A model generated the notes under the pieces. It saw only the letters and a list, made by a program, of their open reading frames with translations. It was not told where the DNA came from and made no database searches. From the NCBI GenBank assembly GCA_003290165.1, contig QNQO01000535.1, forward strand, positions 602,001-666,000: a stretch of DNA of 64,000 bases, read 5' to 3'. How positions within the stretch are numbered: position 1 is the first letter of the stretch; each line of letters starts with the position of its first letter. This DNA is from Berberis thunbergii (lineage: Eukaryota > Streptophyta > Magnoliopsida > Ranunculales > Berberidaceae). Of the stretch, positions 22,585-32,190 are shown piece after piece. The position numbers and the translations under genes are program-made.

Positions 22585-23470
22585 TATTGAAAATATGGTT
22601 TTTAAAATAAAATAAAATGGGTGTATACCTGGATTTGAACCCTGGATTTCTCTCTTATTTTGATCTATGGATTTCTCTCTCTATTTTTGGTCACACATCG
22701 TCTATATAACTCATAGTGGAAGAGTTTATAAGGAGATTGTTTGGACTTGGGTTTGGACCCCTTGGGGGTACCACTCTTTTGTGAGGAGGGGAGAGATAGA
22801 CTCTCGCGCTCGCCGCCGTCTGGGTCGTATCATTTAGAGAGCAACCCATTTTTTTGCTGAAAATTTATTTAAACGAAAATAAACTTTTGAAGTTTTGAAG
22901 AGGGGCTGAATCTAGACGTCTTTCTAAAACACACGTTTGGCATAAGTTGCAGCGAGATTTTTTCTCCACGTTTTGATTTTTATTCTCCACGCGATTTATG
23001 CCAATGTATCTAGCCTGTATTTCGTATTTTGACTGTACGATTTTCTCCCTATAAATACCATACAGACTTAGAGTTTAAAAAAATATGAGAAAGAAAACAA
23101 AACAAAGTGTTCTTCTTTCGAAATCAGGGAGTATAAAATAGTTCTGAATCAAAGAAGAGTTTTGCAAACAGTTTTCGTTTTTACAATCAGTTTTCGTTTA
23201 CCAAGTTTTTGCTTTTTGCTGATTTATATCACAAAGAGATTAAGTGTGGATTGTATTTCGTTCATCAACTGTGCAATTGTTTGAACGAGATGGAGAAGAT
23301 TTTGAGCTGTTTTATCCTGGGGAGGGCGGGGCGAATTCAATGCTTGCACGATTTTGAGCAAAACCGCGAAACGTCTGAAAGAGAGCGACCTAGTCTGCGA
23401 CTCAACCCAAGAACAATCGATACATTCGTTCCTATATTTTAATTTTGAATTCTTTACAGCATTTACAACA
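22585..23470 (+). repeat. 3' LTR of copia 2
   Basis: This is the partner of 17210-18120, ending catttacaaca at 23470. It is directly followed by an ATG that starts the RUNKEL-like fragment. Differences from the 5' LTR are scattered substitutions and the 24-bp gap near 23230. Confidence 0.88.
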
Positions 23471-24570
23471 ATGGATAGATATCATATAGTTCTTACAGCA
23501 GGCAGAAGAAAGGCGTTGAATGATCCTGTGGATGATGAGCCCTGGAAATTTTGGAGTCAGTTGTTGTTTACCTGGGTTCTTGCCCAAAGATGCAGATTTG
23601 TTTGAGAAATTGTATGGAAGAGAGAAGATCGTATTTGTCACGCATACTTGGCTTGTAAAGAAAAGAATGACTCTGAATTTGTGGCTGCACAGAAATGGAA
23701 GGTCGTATTTGTAAAGGTAAGAAGGTAGTTATCACGTCTTCTTTCTTACGTCATCTTTTAAGTGAAGTTGTATTCCCTTTTTAGTTTGGCAAGAGCTCAC
23801 CTGTCTTTTGGAAAGTGCAGCTTTGTGATTTTGGATTAGAAAGAAGGTTAAGTCATATATCAAAAGTCCCTTCTTCTCAGGTTAGCTCGATCAATTAATT
23901 TCATAGTTGATCTATACAAAATTTTGAATAAATGGAATCTGATAATTTTTCTCTTTGTTTTTAACTACTTGATTTCAAGTAGTTGCCACAGGCTAAGCGA
24001 GGAACACCATGCTATATGGCACCTGAGCTGTTTTAGGATGGAGGAGCCCATTCATATGCCTCTGATTTCTGGGCTCTCAGTTGTGTATTGTATGAGTGTT
24101 ACAGGGAGGTCTCCATAGGAAAAGAATTCACTCAGCTAGTAAATCCATTCTCTGTGATCCAACTCCAACTCCAACTCTTCCAGGTAATCCAAGTCGGTGT
24201 TTTGTAAATTTGGTGAATTGTCTTTTGATTAAGGATCCAGCAGAAATAATACAGTGGACTGAGCTTTGTGAGCTCAGTTTTTTTTGGAGGATGAAATTCA
24301 CCCCAATGCCTCTACCTTCTCAACCTGCTTTCACTGCCATGCTTGAGCTCTCTTCTAAACCAAATCCTACAGAGCTTAGTGGTGATGATCCTCGACCAAA
24401 TTGAACACCTCGAGATCTGTTTTGGGGGCAAGAGGCTTTGAAACACCATAAAGAATGTAACCAGTGGCCCAAAAACTCAAACAAAGGCTTTTACTAGAGG
24501 TGTTGAAGAGATGCAGAAAAAACTTCAAATGCTACAAGGGAAGTGAATCTCCTAAGACTCCAAAAATCCT
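23471..24570 (+). pseudogene. RUK: RUNKEL (ULK4-like) protein kinase fragment, broken
   Basis: These are pieces of a plant RUNKEL-type Ser/Thr kinase, a microtubule-associated protein needed for cytokinesis and normally over 1300 residues long. The first codons MDRYHIVLTAGRRK resemble its N-terminus. Most of the N-lobe is replaced by unrelated sequence. After a gtgcag acceptor (23819) come LCDFGLERRLSHISK (the DFG motif), an intron at 23881-23977, then QAKRGTPCYMAPELF, a stop, and AHSYASDFWALS with VLYECY. After a frameshift come GNPSRCFVNLVN, LLIKDPAEIIQWTELC and QPAFTAMLELSSKP, and finally a VNLLRLQK piece near 24545. The lysine and catalytic-loop HRD regions are missing. Stops and frameshifts exclude function. 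Confidence 0.85.
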
Positions 24571-25390
24571 GACAAATGGTCCAGTTATGCTGGTTCTCAT
24601 CAAAGTTTTTGTGGTTGCTCTGTGTGCATTGATTCTTGTACGAGTTTTTATGTATCCCCATGTCTCAATTACTTGCAGCAAGGAGACCAACACAAACAAA
24701 CCGAACAATGGGTTGAAACCTCCTTCAAGATCTGGTAATGGTTTGTATTTGATCCTTCTGATCATTATCTAACAACTTTCAAAACTCAATGTCAAGTTCC
24801 ATGTTTTTTTATGCTTCTCATGTTATTATTCTAAACTAATTGTGCCTGTTTGTTGACAGAGCTTGTAAATGATAAATTTGGCCAACAACAGAACAAACCC
24901 CGCAGGCATGTCAAACTTCTTCAATAAGATGTTTAGCTTTGTACTCGACTTATTGAAATTTCATCTTTGTTCAAGTCAATAATAGAGTTTAATTGTCTTT
25001 TTTAATTGCATCACACTCAGCTTTTTTCATATGATAATTTTTATGAGTAAGTTTTGTATCAATTTGTGTATTGATTAAGTTATGGTTGCTAATTGTAGCT
25101 GTGTACGTGTTATCGTTAGCCAATAGTTGGGTTTAATTCAATCAAGTTTCAACACGTCTGTACTCTTTCCTTGAGTTTGTGGTGGACCTTGCTCACTTCT
25201 CTGAGCAATTGGATGCCCTCCAGGAACAGCCTGTGCATTGATTAAGGAGTGTGATTCCTATTACTCCCCGAAAGGATTCATAGAAGTTTCATATTGCACA
25301 TGGTAGATACTGAGAATGGAAAAAAATTGCAGATAGAGGCTTGATCACGGATGTAGTTTTTGTCAGTTAGAAGAAGAGTCATTTGAAAAA
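24571..25390. other. Unassigned stretch with a possible spliced exon
   Basis: A hydrophobic open stretch at about 24585-24690 (VLIKVFVVALCALILVRVFM) could be one membrane segment of another captured gene. It is followed by a donor-like gtaatgg, then a short exon-like piece at 24861-24905 bordered by gttgacag and gcaggc. No family was recognised. Confidence 0.35.
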
Positions 25391-25426
25391 CTCTGTATGT
25401 TTAGAATCCTCAACTATTTCCCTAGG

Positions 25427-25505
25427 GAGAGTGTTTAAGTTCGACAAGGAAGTCAGCCAAGATCGCGCCTCTCTCGTCAAGTTCTACGCTCCTTGGCATG
25501 GTGGT
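25427..25505 (+). pseudogene. Protein disulfide isomerase-like thioredoxin fragment
   Basis: One frame reads FKFDKEVSQDRASLVKFYAP and then W. In plant PDI-like proteins the EV-x-QDR-x-LV-x-FYAPW stretch leads to the CGHC active site. Here the W is followed by HGG and both catalytic cysteines are gone. Only about 26 residues remain. Confidence 0.7.
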
Positions 25506-26019
25506 AATTTTGGATTAGTTTAGGAAAGACGAATATATTCAAATTTTAGTATTATTAGGTGGAGTGGTCTTATTTGTGTTTAGATTTCTCATCCTGGGAG
25601 TCGGCGTTAGTCATAGCTGTTTGTTTGTAACATATTTAGTTTAACCTTTGTTTTGACAATAATTTGCAGAATAAAAACTTTGTGATTATCAATCCATGGT
25701 ATTGATGCCTTCCAAATGTTAATGTAATGTCTGATTATTTACTTCTTTCACATCCTTTCTATTTATCTCATCTTCTCATAATCTTTTTCATGCTCTCTTC
25801 TTTTAGTCTTCTTCCTTGTTTATCAATAGTTTTTCTATGGAATTGGCCGTTTCGCTCATTCGATCTGAGAGTTGAGTTGGAGTTTTGGACCATGGTTCCA
25901 ACTTGAATAAACCCACTTGCTATTTATCTACATTACTGTTTAGTATCAATCTAAAATGTTAATAATCTTATGAATAATGCACCGTTTCATTCCATTCTCA
26001 TTATAGCTAAAAAAGTGTC

Positions 26020-26075
26020 AAGGAACTGGCATACCTCAGGAGCTACATAGCAAGGAGAGCCACATGCGGTATATT
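26020..26075 (-). pseudogene. Protein kinase activation-segment fragment, minus strand
   Basis: On the minus strand one frame reads YTACGSPCYVAPEVC, the activation-loop/APE motif of Ser/Thr kinases. Nothing else of a kinase was found nearby on this strand. Its antisense orientation separates it from the RUNKEL fragment upstream. Confidence 0.55.
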
Positions 26076-26286
26076 AAGAGAACTGGTAAGACATTAGAAC
26101 TCTTTGGGTTCTTCATAACTCATACTTTGAATATAAATGATGTTGAGTGCTGCATAGATGACTCATGTAGTGAAATCTATTGTACTTTCTTGCAGCTGTA
26201 GGTTGTTCATTGGACGCTTTGCAAATTTAGTGTTTATGACCCTGCCATATTTGTATATTAATTATCGAGTCCATCTGTTTTTTCAG

Positions 26287-26795
26287 GGTATGAGCCAGCT
26301 CAAACTCGAAGATGAGGTTTAAGATGATTTAAAACGTGCCACTGGAAAGTTCACGAAGGAAAGAGATGATGCAAATAAGCTGAACAGGATTTTTCAATTG
26401 ACTGGATTTAGTGATCTTGTTTATGCTGAATCATACGTTATGGTTAATCATTATGACATTGTCCTTGATGTTACAGTCATCAACTGCACAAAGGAGACCC
26501 TCCAGAACTTGTGCCTGGAGCTGGCAACAATGGGTGTTCTCAAACTTGTTGAGCGCCCACAGAACTACACACTAGCTCCAGAATCAAGCAAGCAAATACG
26601 GTCAAATATTAAGGTTTCTTCAATTGAAACGGGTTCATTTTTGGAAATATTGTTTATGAATCATCAAATGTCCTAGAATGAACAGTGGTCGTTCTCAATG
26701 AAATCCATATTGACATTATGGATTACATTTCCCCTGCTATGTGTGCTGATGTTGCATTCAGAAACATGTGAGCTAAGTTTGAATGGGAAAACAAG
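26287..26795 (+). pseudogene. Coatomer subunit beta (COPI) exon, broken
   Basis: This is a single exon of the COPI beta subunit, which coats Golgi-to-ER vesicles. After a cag acceptor it reads GMSQLKLEDEV, a stop, [59 protein letters not shown] and [14 protein letters not shown] frameshift near 26630 leads to [14 protein letters not shown], a stop, and IHIDIMDYISPAMCADVAFR. It ends at a GTACCC donor. This is the C-terminal appendage region of a protein of about 950 residues. The upstream trunk and the last exon are absent. Confidence 0.9.
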
Positions 26796-27522
26796 GTACC
26801 CTTATTACACATTCATTTGCTTGTTATATGTTCTCCTCTGTTATCCTGCTAGTCTTTTCGTTAATATTTTTTAGTATAATCATGGTGACATAAGATTAGT
26901 TATTGAAAACTCAAAATGATAATAATTTACAACCAAGATTCAAAGACACCAACTCACCAGACCATGATGTTATAGAGTTTGTTTTTTCTACTCGTACTTT
27001 TTTCATAGCTTAGGTTCTTAGTATAACAATTTACAGTTCACTTGGTGATTCCCATCTAAGTTCCTGTGCACATTCTTTTGGGCCTTGTGAGAGTTTTATG
27101 GCAGGAAGGTATGAAAGTATTTCCTGCAAATTCACTTGCCCCATATGCCCATAATATCTAAAAAATGATCTAAATGAATTTCAGTGATCTTGCATATTTT
27201 TGTTTATACTCTGTACTCTTTCTTATCTATCAATATACATCCTGTATTTGACTGATAGAAAATAAAATGATTTAAGCGAATATCAGTGATCTTGCATATT
27301 CTTGTTTTGGTATTCCCTATAGAATGAATTTCAATGATATTGCATATTCTTGTTTTGGGATTGCCTACAACCTTCTTATTCATGAATATAGGCATTGTAG
27401 AATCTGTCTACATATGTGATCTCTGTAGATGATAGAAATCTTTTTTTCTTAATTAAGAGCGTACTTCATTTTTTACCGCAATTACGTAAACATTATCAAC
27501 AAGCATGAACATTGTTTGTACA

Positions 27523-28105
27523 GGGAGGTGTAGGTTTGAAGCTAAGAAGACATCACTTAGCTGCACATTTAGAAGCTGTCAATCGTCGCAACACTGATTT
27601 TGATCATATCTATCATACGATGAGCTTCAGCTGACAGAACCAACTCAATTCTGCTTCTGGTATGATGTCAATCTTGTTCTTATCTTGCTGTCTTGCGTGC
27701 TCTGCATATTTATTTTGGCTGCTTTATTCTTCTGGATTGCCCTTGGTTTTTTCTGTTGTAGCTGGAGTGTCATCTGCTGTACAGATGATGCGTGGTCCAA
27801 ATGTAAGTATTGGTTATAATTGATGTTATAGAAACTTCAGTCTCCAACTTACTTTGTATATATGTTTAAGAATATATTTTTGAGAGATGGTTTTTCAGGC
27901 TCTGGGTGGTCACTCTGAAGATGGAAAGCCTGAGTTATCTGAAGCAGACATGGTTGTATTTTTCTCAAACTTTGATATTCACAGTTTCATTAGTTATATA
28001 CTTCAACTTGTTTATGTTGCCAATTTGGGTTTTAATAGAGTGAACGGCAAGATTGTGACAAAAATCAGCAATTATGTACTGAATCAGCTGCTACCACACA
28101 GGCTA
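27523..28105 (+). pseudogene. Unrecognised multi-exon gene fragment
   Basis: Three or four exon-like pieces have plausible splice borders. The first is at 27523-27658 ([20 protein letters not shown], then NTDFDHIYH and a stop). The second is near 27760-27802 (AGVSSAVQMMRGP). The third is at 27899-27952 (ALGGHSEDGKPELSEADM). The fourth is at about 28035-28105 (VNGKIVTKISNYVLNQLLPH). They read as parts of a host gene in one orientation, but I do not recognise the family. It lies between the coatomer and ABC transporter fragments. Confidence 0.5.
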
Positions 28106-28361
28106 GTCCTATTCACCTATTCTATTATCTGACTTTTCATTTTGTAATAATATATGTTGAAAACGTTTTCCTTGATTCTAATGCTAGTCACAGCATCAAA
28201 GCATGAAATGAAAGGGCTAGAAAAATAATCTTATCCATTAAAGAAATATGGTAGGTTGGTGAGCGTAGCTTAAAAATTAAAGAAATAATTTCACCAAACT
28301 GCCTCTTTTTCATTAATCTTATCCATCGTTTTCTTATTGTGTTTGTTTTTTAATATATTGT

Positions 28362-28545
28362 AGGTTGGTGAGCGTGGTGTTCAGATGTCATGAGGACATA
28401 AGCAGAGGATAGCAAATTAGCAATTTCAATAGCAGTAATGAAAGCATCTCGGATTCTACTTTTAGATGAAGCAACCAACCAACGCATTGGACTCAGAAAA
28501 TTAAAAGGGAATGAAGCTATGGCTTTTATTGTAATGAGTTTTGTA
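28362..28545 (+). pseudogene. ABC transporter B-family (MDR/PGP-like) fragment
   Basis: The stretch reads VGERGVQMS, a stop, GHKQRIA, then in a shifted frame RILLLDEAT and in a third frame ALDSEN. These are the signature (normally LSGGQ-KQRIAIARA), Walker B (ILLLDEATSALD) and D-loop segments of one nucleotide-binding domain of a plant ABCB transporter. The signature is mutated and the domain is split over three frames. Confidence 0.82.
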
Positions 28546-28689
28546 TATATTGATGAACCTATGAGAGCAATACAGTGATGTATATGTCCCATTATATTAA
28601 TAAAAATATTTTTGGCGGAAATATTTCAATTTTGCCATATTTAATTTATTTATTATAGATATATATATCTTGTACCTTAACTATTTGAT

Positions 28690-29099
28690 TATATCATTTT
28701 AAAAGGCCATTTACGATAACACATTCTAAATGTTAAAACAAACAATTGATAGCCATGACATTCACTAATGCTTTGATAGATAATACAACTATGACATTCA
28801 TAAATGCTCTGATAAATAATATAACCATGACATTCACAAATGCTATGTTGGGATAGCATTTCATAGCATTCACAAATGCTATATTGAGATAGCATTTTCA
28901 TCTTTTGAATAGGCATGCGTAATTAAATGAAATAAAGTAGCTCAATAAGATCCCATACCTAAAGCTAACATAGTATAACCCAATTGAGACAGTGATATGT
29001 CAAAAAGATGACATGGGCTGCTCTGACTTTCACTAAATGCTATGGTACTTCTTTCATAGTATTTTTGCAATGTCGTAAAAGGCCAATTTTCTTGTAGTG
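28690..29099. mobile_element. CACTA-like right terminus with subterminal repeats
   Basis: It ends at 29099 in ggccaattttcttgtagtg, a typical inverted CACTA terminus. The 400 bp before it hold repeats of acaaatgctat / atagcatt in both orientations (for example near 28740, 28795, 28840, 28865 and 29035). No matching left end (cactacaagaaaattggcc) was found in the window. The gene-fragment mosaic from 23471 to 28545 lies just inside this terminus and may be cargo of this element. Confidence 0.6.
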
Positions 29100-29365
29100 T
29101 ACTAAAAAACAATATATGCACTGTATACCCAACAATAACCCATATACACGAGTACTAAATTAGCAAAAACCTAGTGTTTAATGTGAAGTCCTGATCTTTT
29201 GTAAGCAAAGTGGTCTCATGCTGTTGTCCTTTTGCAAGTGATCGAGAATGGTAGTTCTCCTTTTCCCTGTGAGAAATGAAGCTTGATTCATGTCTGATGC
29301 TGACCGTGCAACAAGGTAAGTATATAACAATAGGATTTCTAATAACCCGTGTTGATTACTGGCGG
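29100..29365. other. Unassigned short spacer
   Basis: AT-rich sequence between the CACTA-like terminus and the next hAT element. No gene was seen. Confidence 0.3.
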
Positions 29366-30298
29366 CAGTGACGGAGCTAGAATTTTTGTTGGAGGGGGTG
29401 GAGTGATGAATCATAGATAATAATGATAATATAATAATTAATTACTTTAACATAGTTTTTTATTACATAAATAACTATACAAAACATCAATTGCTAAACA
29501 AAACTCCATCTAATCTATGGGGGAAGAAAATGGATCCAACAAGCTACTTTGTAGGAACAAAAATATGAATATATGGGGGACAAATCAAATTGGTATATAA
29601 AGTTAACGGACAAAAATTAATTTCAAATGTAAAATTATATATGTTTACAAAAAAAAAAAAAATTGGTTATTTGTGATTTGTCCTCTATAAAAAATTAATA
29701 AAAAAAGAAGAAGCTAATTAGCAGTTATCCCCCAATATTAATCACTATTGCAGTCTTCTCCATGATTAGCAGTCAACGTGCGTTGACTGTCAAAAGGCTC
29801 ATGTTGATTACTAAATGCCCTTCAAACAATAACCCATAAATGAACCTCAAGATACAAACTTGTATTTTGAGAAAAAAATTAATGGGTCGAATTTTTCATG
29901 TATTTCCATAAAATTCCTATGAATAAATACAAACTAGACCTCAATATATGAATTCATCTTGAGAAAATACTTTAAAAAACACCTTCTTATTCCTCAAAGT
30001 AATCGAGAGTGGTTGGGATTACTGGTGGCGATGGTGATAAATGGAAATAAATCAAGCAAAGAGGAGCGAGAGGAGGAAAAAAGGTGACGGGGTGGTTGTT
30101 AGTCTCATAGTAAACAGATAATGAGAGCAGAAAAGAAGAAAGAGGTGGGGCGAGGTAGTTGGTATCGTAGAGAACAAAGGGAGAGAGGAAAGGGTGGGGC
30201 AGGATGGTGTCGACGACGTTACAAATGGGCAAATCACAAATTTCCCAAAGTTTTTAAAAGTCAGTGGGGGCAAATGCCACTGCCTAGATCCGCGCCTG
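29366..30298. mobile_element. Non-autonomous hAT element
   Basis: The left end cagtgacggagctagaat pairs with the right-end complement caggcgcggatctaggc. The 8-mers attactgg (29355-29362) and attgctgg (30299-30306) look like a target duplication with one mismatch, with three extra bases (cgg) between the left copy and the repeat. The interior has no transposase. A frame at 29987-30351 is a low-complexity Pro/Ser/Leu translation. Confidence 0.72.
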
Positions 30299-30338
30299 AT
30301 TGCTGGAATTTTTTTGGTTGTAATCAGGCACTGTTGTC

Positions 30339-30811
30339 TAGGGGTGGGCACGGGACGGGATGGGACGAGATATGTCCATCCCTATCACATCCCGTTCATA
30401 CCGGATCTGGACGACGGGATGGGAAAAACCTCATCCCAACCTCGTCCCATCCCAAACGGGTTCGGGACGGGACGAGATCAGCGTGCTAATCTGGACATAT
30501 CAAATAAAAGCCTGGACTGCTGGAAGGCCTGCTGGAAGGCTGCTGGAAGGCCTACTGGAAGGCCTGCTAGGCTGGAAGGCATGCTGCAGCTGGAAGCCTG
30601 TTGCAGCTGGAAGCCTGAACATTTTATGCAAATGTTCATAAAATAAATAAATAAGTAAATAAAAATATTAATAATTAATATTAAAAATTAGTTCGGGACG
30701 GGACGGGATTGGCGGGATTGAAAATCTTCATCCCATCCCATCCCATTCTAGATCGGGACGGGACGGGATCGGGATCGGGAATGGGATCGCGGGATGGGAT
30801 GCCCACCCCTA
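30339..30811. mobile_element. hAT element, TAGGGGTGGGCA family, copy 1
   Basis: Perfect 12-bp terminal inverted repeats (taggggtgggca) and a perfect 8-bp target duplication ctgttgtc (30331-30338 and 30812-30819). The body is full of cgggacggga / atcccatccc repeats. It is 473 bp and non-coding. Its subterminal blocks recur in the copies at 42.8 and 56.4 kb. Confidence 0.93.
30520..30617 (+). repeat. Imperfect tandem repeat inside hAT copy 1
   Basis: Seven or so units of ctgctggaaggc / ctgcagctggaagc run in a row. They occur only in this copy of the family. Confidence 0.7.
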
Positions 30812-30914
30812 CTGTTGTCCATTAACTAATGGATGGCCTAAAGGATTTTTGGTGATTAAAAATGACCATTCTTGTTAAAAGTGAACTTTGCAGAGAATAT
30901 TAATTGTCACAAAT

Positions 30915-30994
30915 GTTGAGATGGCCGAGTTGGTCTAAGGTGCCAGATTAAGGTTCTGGTCCAAAGGGCGTGGGTTCAAATCCCACGCGTCGAA
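30915..30994 (+). tRNA. tRNA-Leu(AAG), acceptor stem damaged, probably a pseudogene
   Basis: The body is tRNA-Leu-like. The A box is ggccgagttggtctaaggtg. The anticodon arm is ccaga-ttaaggt-tctgg, with anticodon AAG. A class II variable arm follows, then a perfect T arm gtggg-ttcaaat-cccac. The acceptor does not close: the 5' strand gttgaga faces gcgtcga, with at most one Watson-Crick and two wobble pairs. One base is also missing from the variable arm compared with the usual plant gene. No T-run terminator follows directly. Pol III transcription is possible, but charging and processing are doubtful. Confidence 0.6.
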
Positions 30995-31046
30995 TTTCAG
31001 ATCTAGGTTAGGTTATTATATTCTTTTTGGTTCATCTATATATAGG

Positions 31047-31606
31047 AAACTATTGAAAGACACCACCACCTTCATCTTTTCTTCTCTCTTCGCAGGAGCA
31101 ACACCACCCCTCTAGCTCCACTACTACCTCGCCCTGCCCCACCTGCAACTGTCGGCTGACGACGATGGTAGTACTTGATGGAGAAGAAAGAAATAAGATG
31201 AAGACGATGGAGGAAAAGAAAAGGAATAAGAAGAAGAAGAAAATGAAGAGAGGATGAGGATGAGGAGGAAGGATAAGAAGAAGATGTGATGAGAGAGGTG
31301 GCAGCTTGGTGAGGTCGATAGTGGTGGGTGGTGGTGGTGCTTGATGGAGAAGAGATGGATAGTGAAACATGAGAAGAAGAAAAAGAAGAATAAGAGAATA
31401 GGAGTAGGAGAATAAAGGTGGGGAAAACGTGGCGGCTCGGTGAGGCTGACGGTGGTGGGGCTTAATAGAGAAGAAAGGGAGAGAGGATAAGAAAGAAATA
31501 GGGGAAGGGATGTGGTAGATTTTTTTTGTTTATATTATAGTATCCTTCATAAAGTAGAGCTATAATGGTGTTATTCAGCAAAAATGGTGGTGTTATTTAG
31601 TCATTG
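31047..31606. repeat. Inverted-repeat element with CT/GA-rich arms, copy 1
   Basis: The left side starts ctattgaaagacaccaccac and contains ttcgcaggagcaacaccacc. The right side contains gcggctcggtgaggctgac and ends cagcaaaaatggtggtgtta. The ends are inverse to each other, and both match the element at 55989-57712 in reversed orientation. The open frames inside (for example 31050-31370 on the minus strand) are Pro/Leu/Phe low-complexity translations, not genes. Confidence 0.65.
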
Positions 31607-32190
31607 CATTTTTTTAATTGTGTGGTAAACCTTTTGTTTTAACTCGTTGAAACTTTTTTGGTTTATCTTTATCCCCTTTTTGAGTCGTGTAAAATTTTGA
31701 ATCGAGGTTGGGCTATAATTGGTTGGATTTTCAATTAGATCTAATGGGAAAATTGACAAAATGAAAGACCATATTCGGACCGTTTTAGAATCTAACGAAA
31801 AATTGACAAATCAAAATGGTCTTTCGAGTTAGAGATAAAATAAAACGACTAAGATTTAGCCAAATATAAGAATCTAACGGTTTTCAAAGAGGGAGGTTGG
31901 ACAAAGAAAACATTTTTTTATGCCCCAACCAACTCTGACTATCACACATCTAAATGCTCAATTGAATTTGAGTACAAAAGGCACGAGAAATACCATAGTA
32001 TTCTATATTACAATTCAGAATGGTGTTTGAGGTTGGAGATAAAAAACGGTTGAGATTTACTCAAATCTATATTACAAATCAGAATGATGTTTGAAGTTGG
32101 AGGTAAAAGACAATTGAATTTGCCCAAATATAAGAATCTAACAAATCACATAGAACTTTTAAAGTACCAAGAGATAATCTATATTACAAA
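31607..32190. other. Unassigned AT-rich stretch with short direct repeats
   Basis: Several copies of attacaaatcagaatgatgtt and gtttgaggttggagataaaa occur here, leading into the dispersed repeat below. No gene was seen. Confidence 0.4.

Larger units (their letters stand above)
17210..23470 (+). mobile_element. Ty1/copia LTR retrotransposon 2, degenerate, long LTRs
   Basis: Long LTRs at 17210-18120 and 22585-23470 share almost their whole length. They start tgttgaaaatatgg (tattgaaa in the 3' copy) and end catttacaaca. Gag, protease, integrase, reverse transcriptase and RNase H lie between in copia order on the plus strand, broken by several frameshifts. A G-rich tract precedes the 3' LTR. The flanks (acaat on the left, atgga on the right) do not match, so the 5-bp target duplication is missing. 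This hints at rearrangement or inter-element recombination. Confidence 0.92.

Noticed and set aside
24532..24772. Membrane-protein-like open frames on both strands
   Set aside because: One hydrophobic stretch may be a captured exon, but neither frame could be assigned. It is not called as a gene.
11311..29099. A single giant CACTA element from the cactacacc at 11311 to the tgtagtg at 29099
   Set aside because: The 11311 end pairs much better with its own right end at 11620, and its terminal sequence differs from that at 29099.
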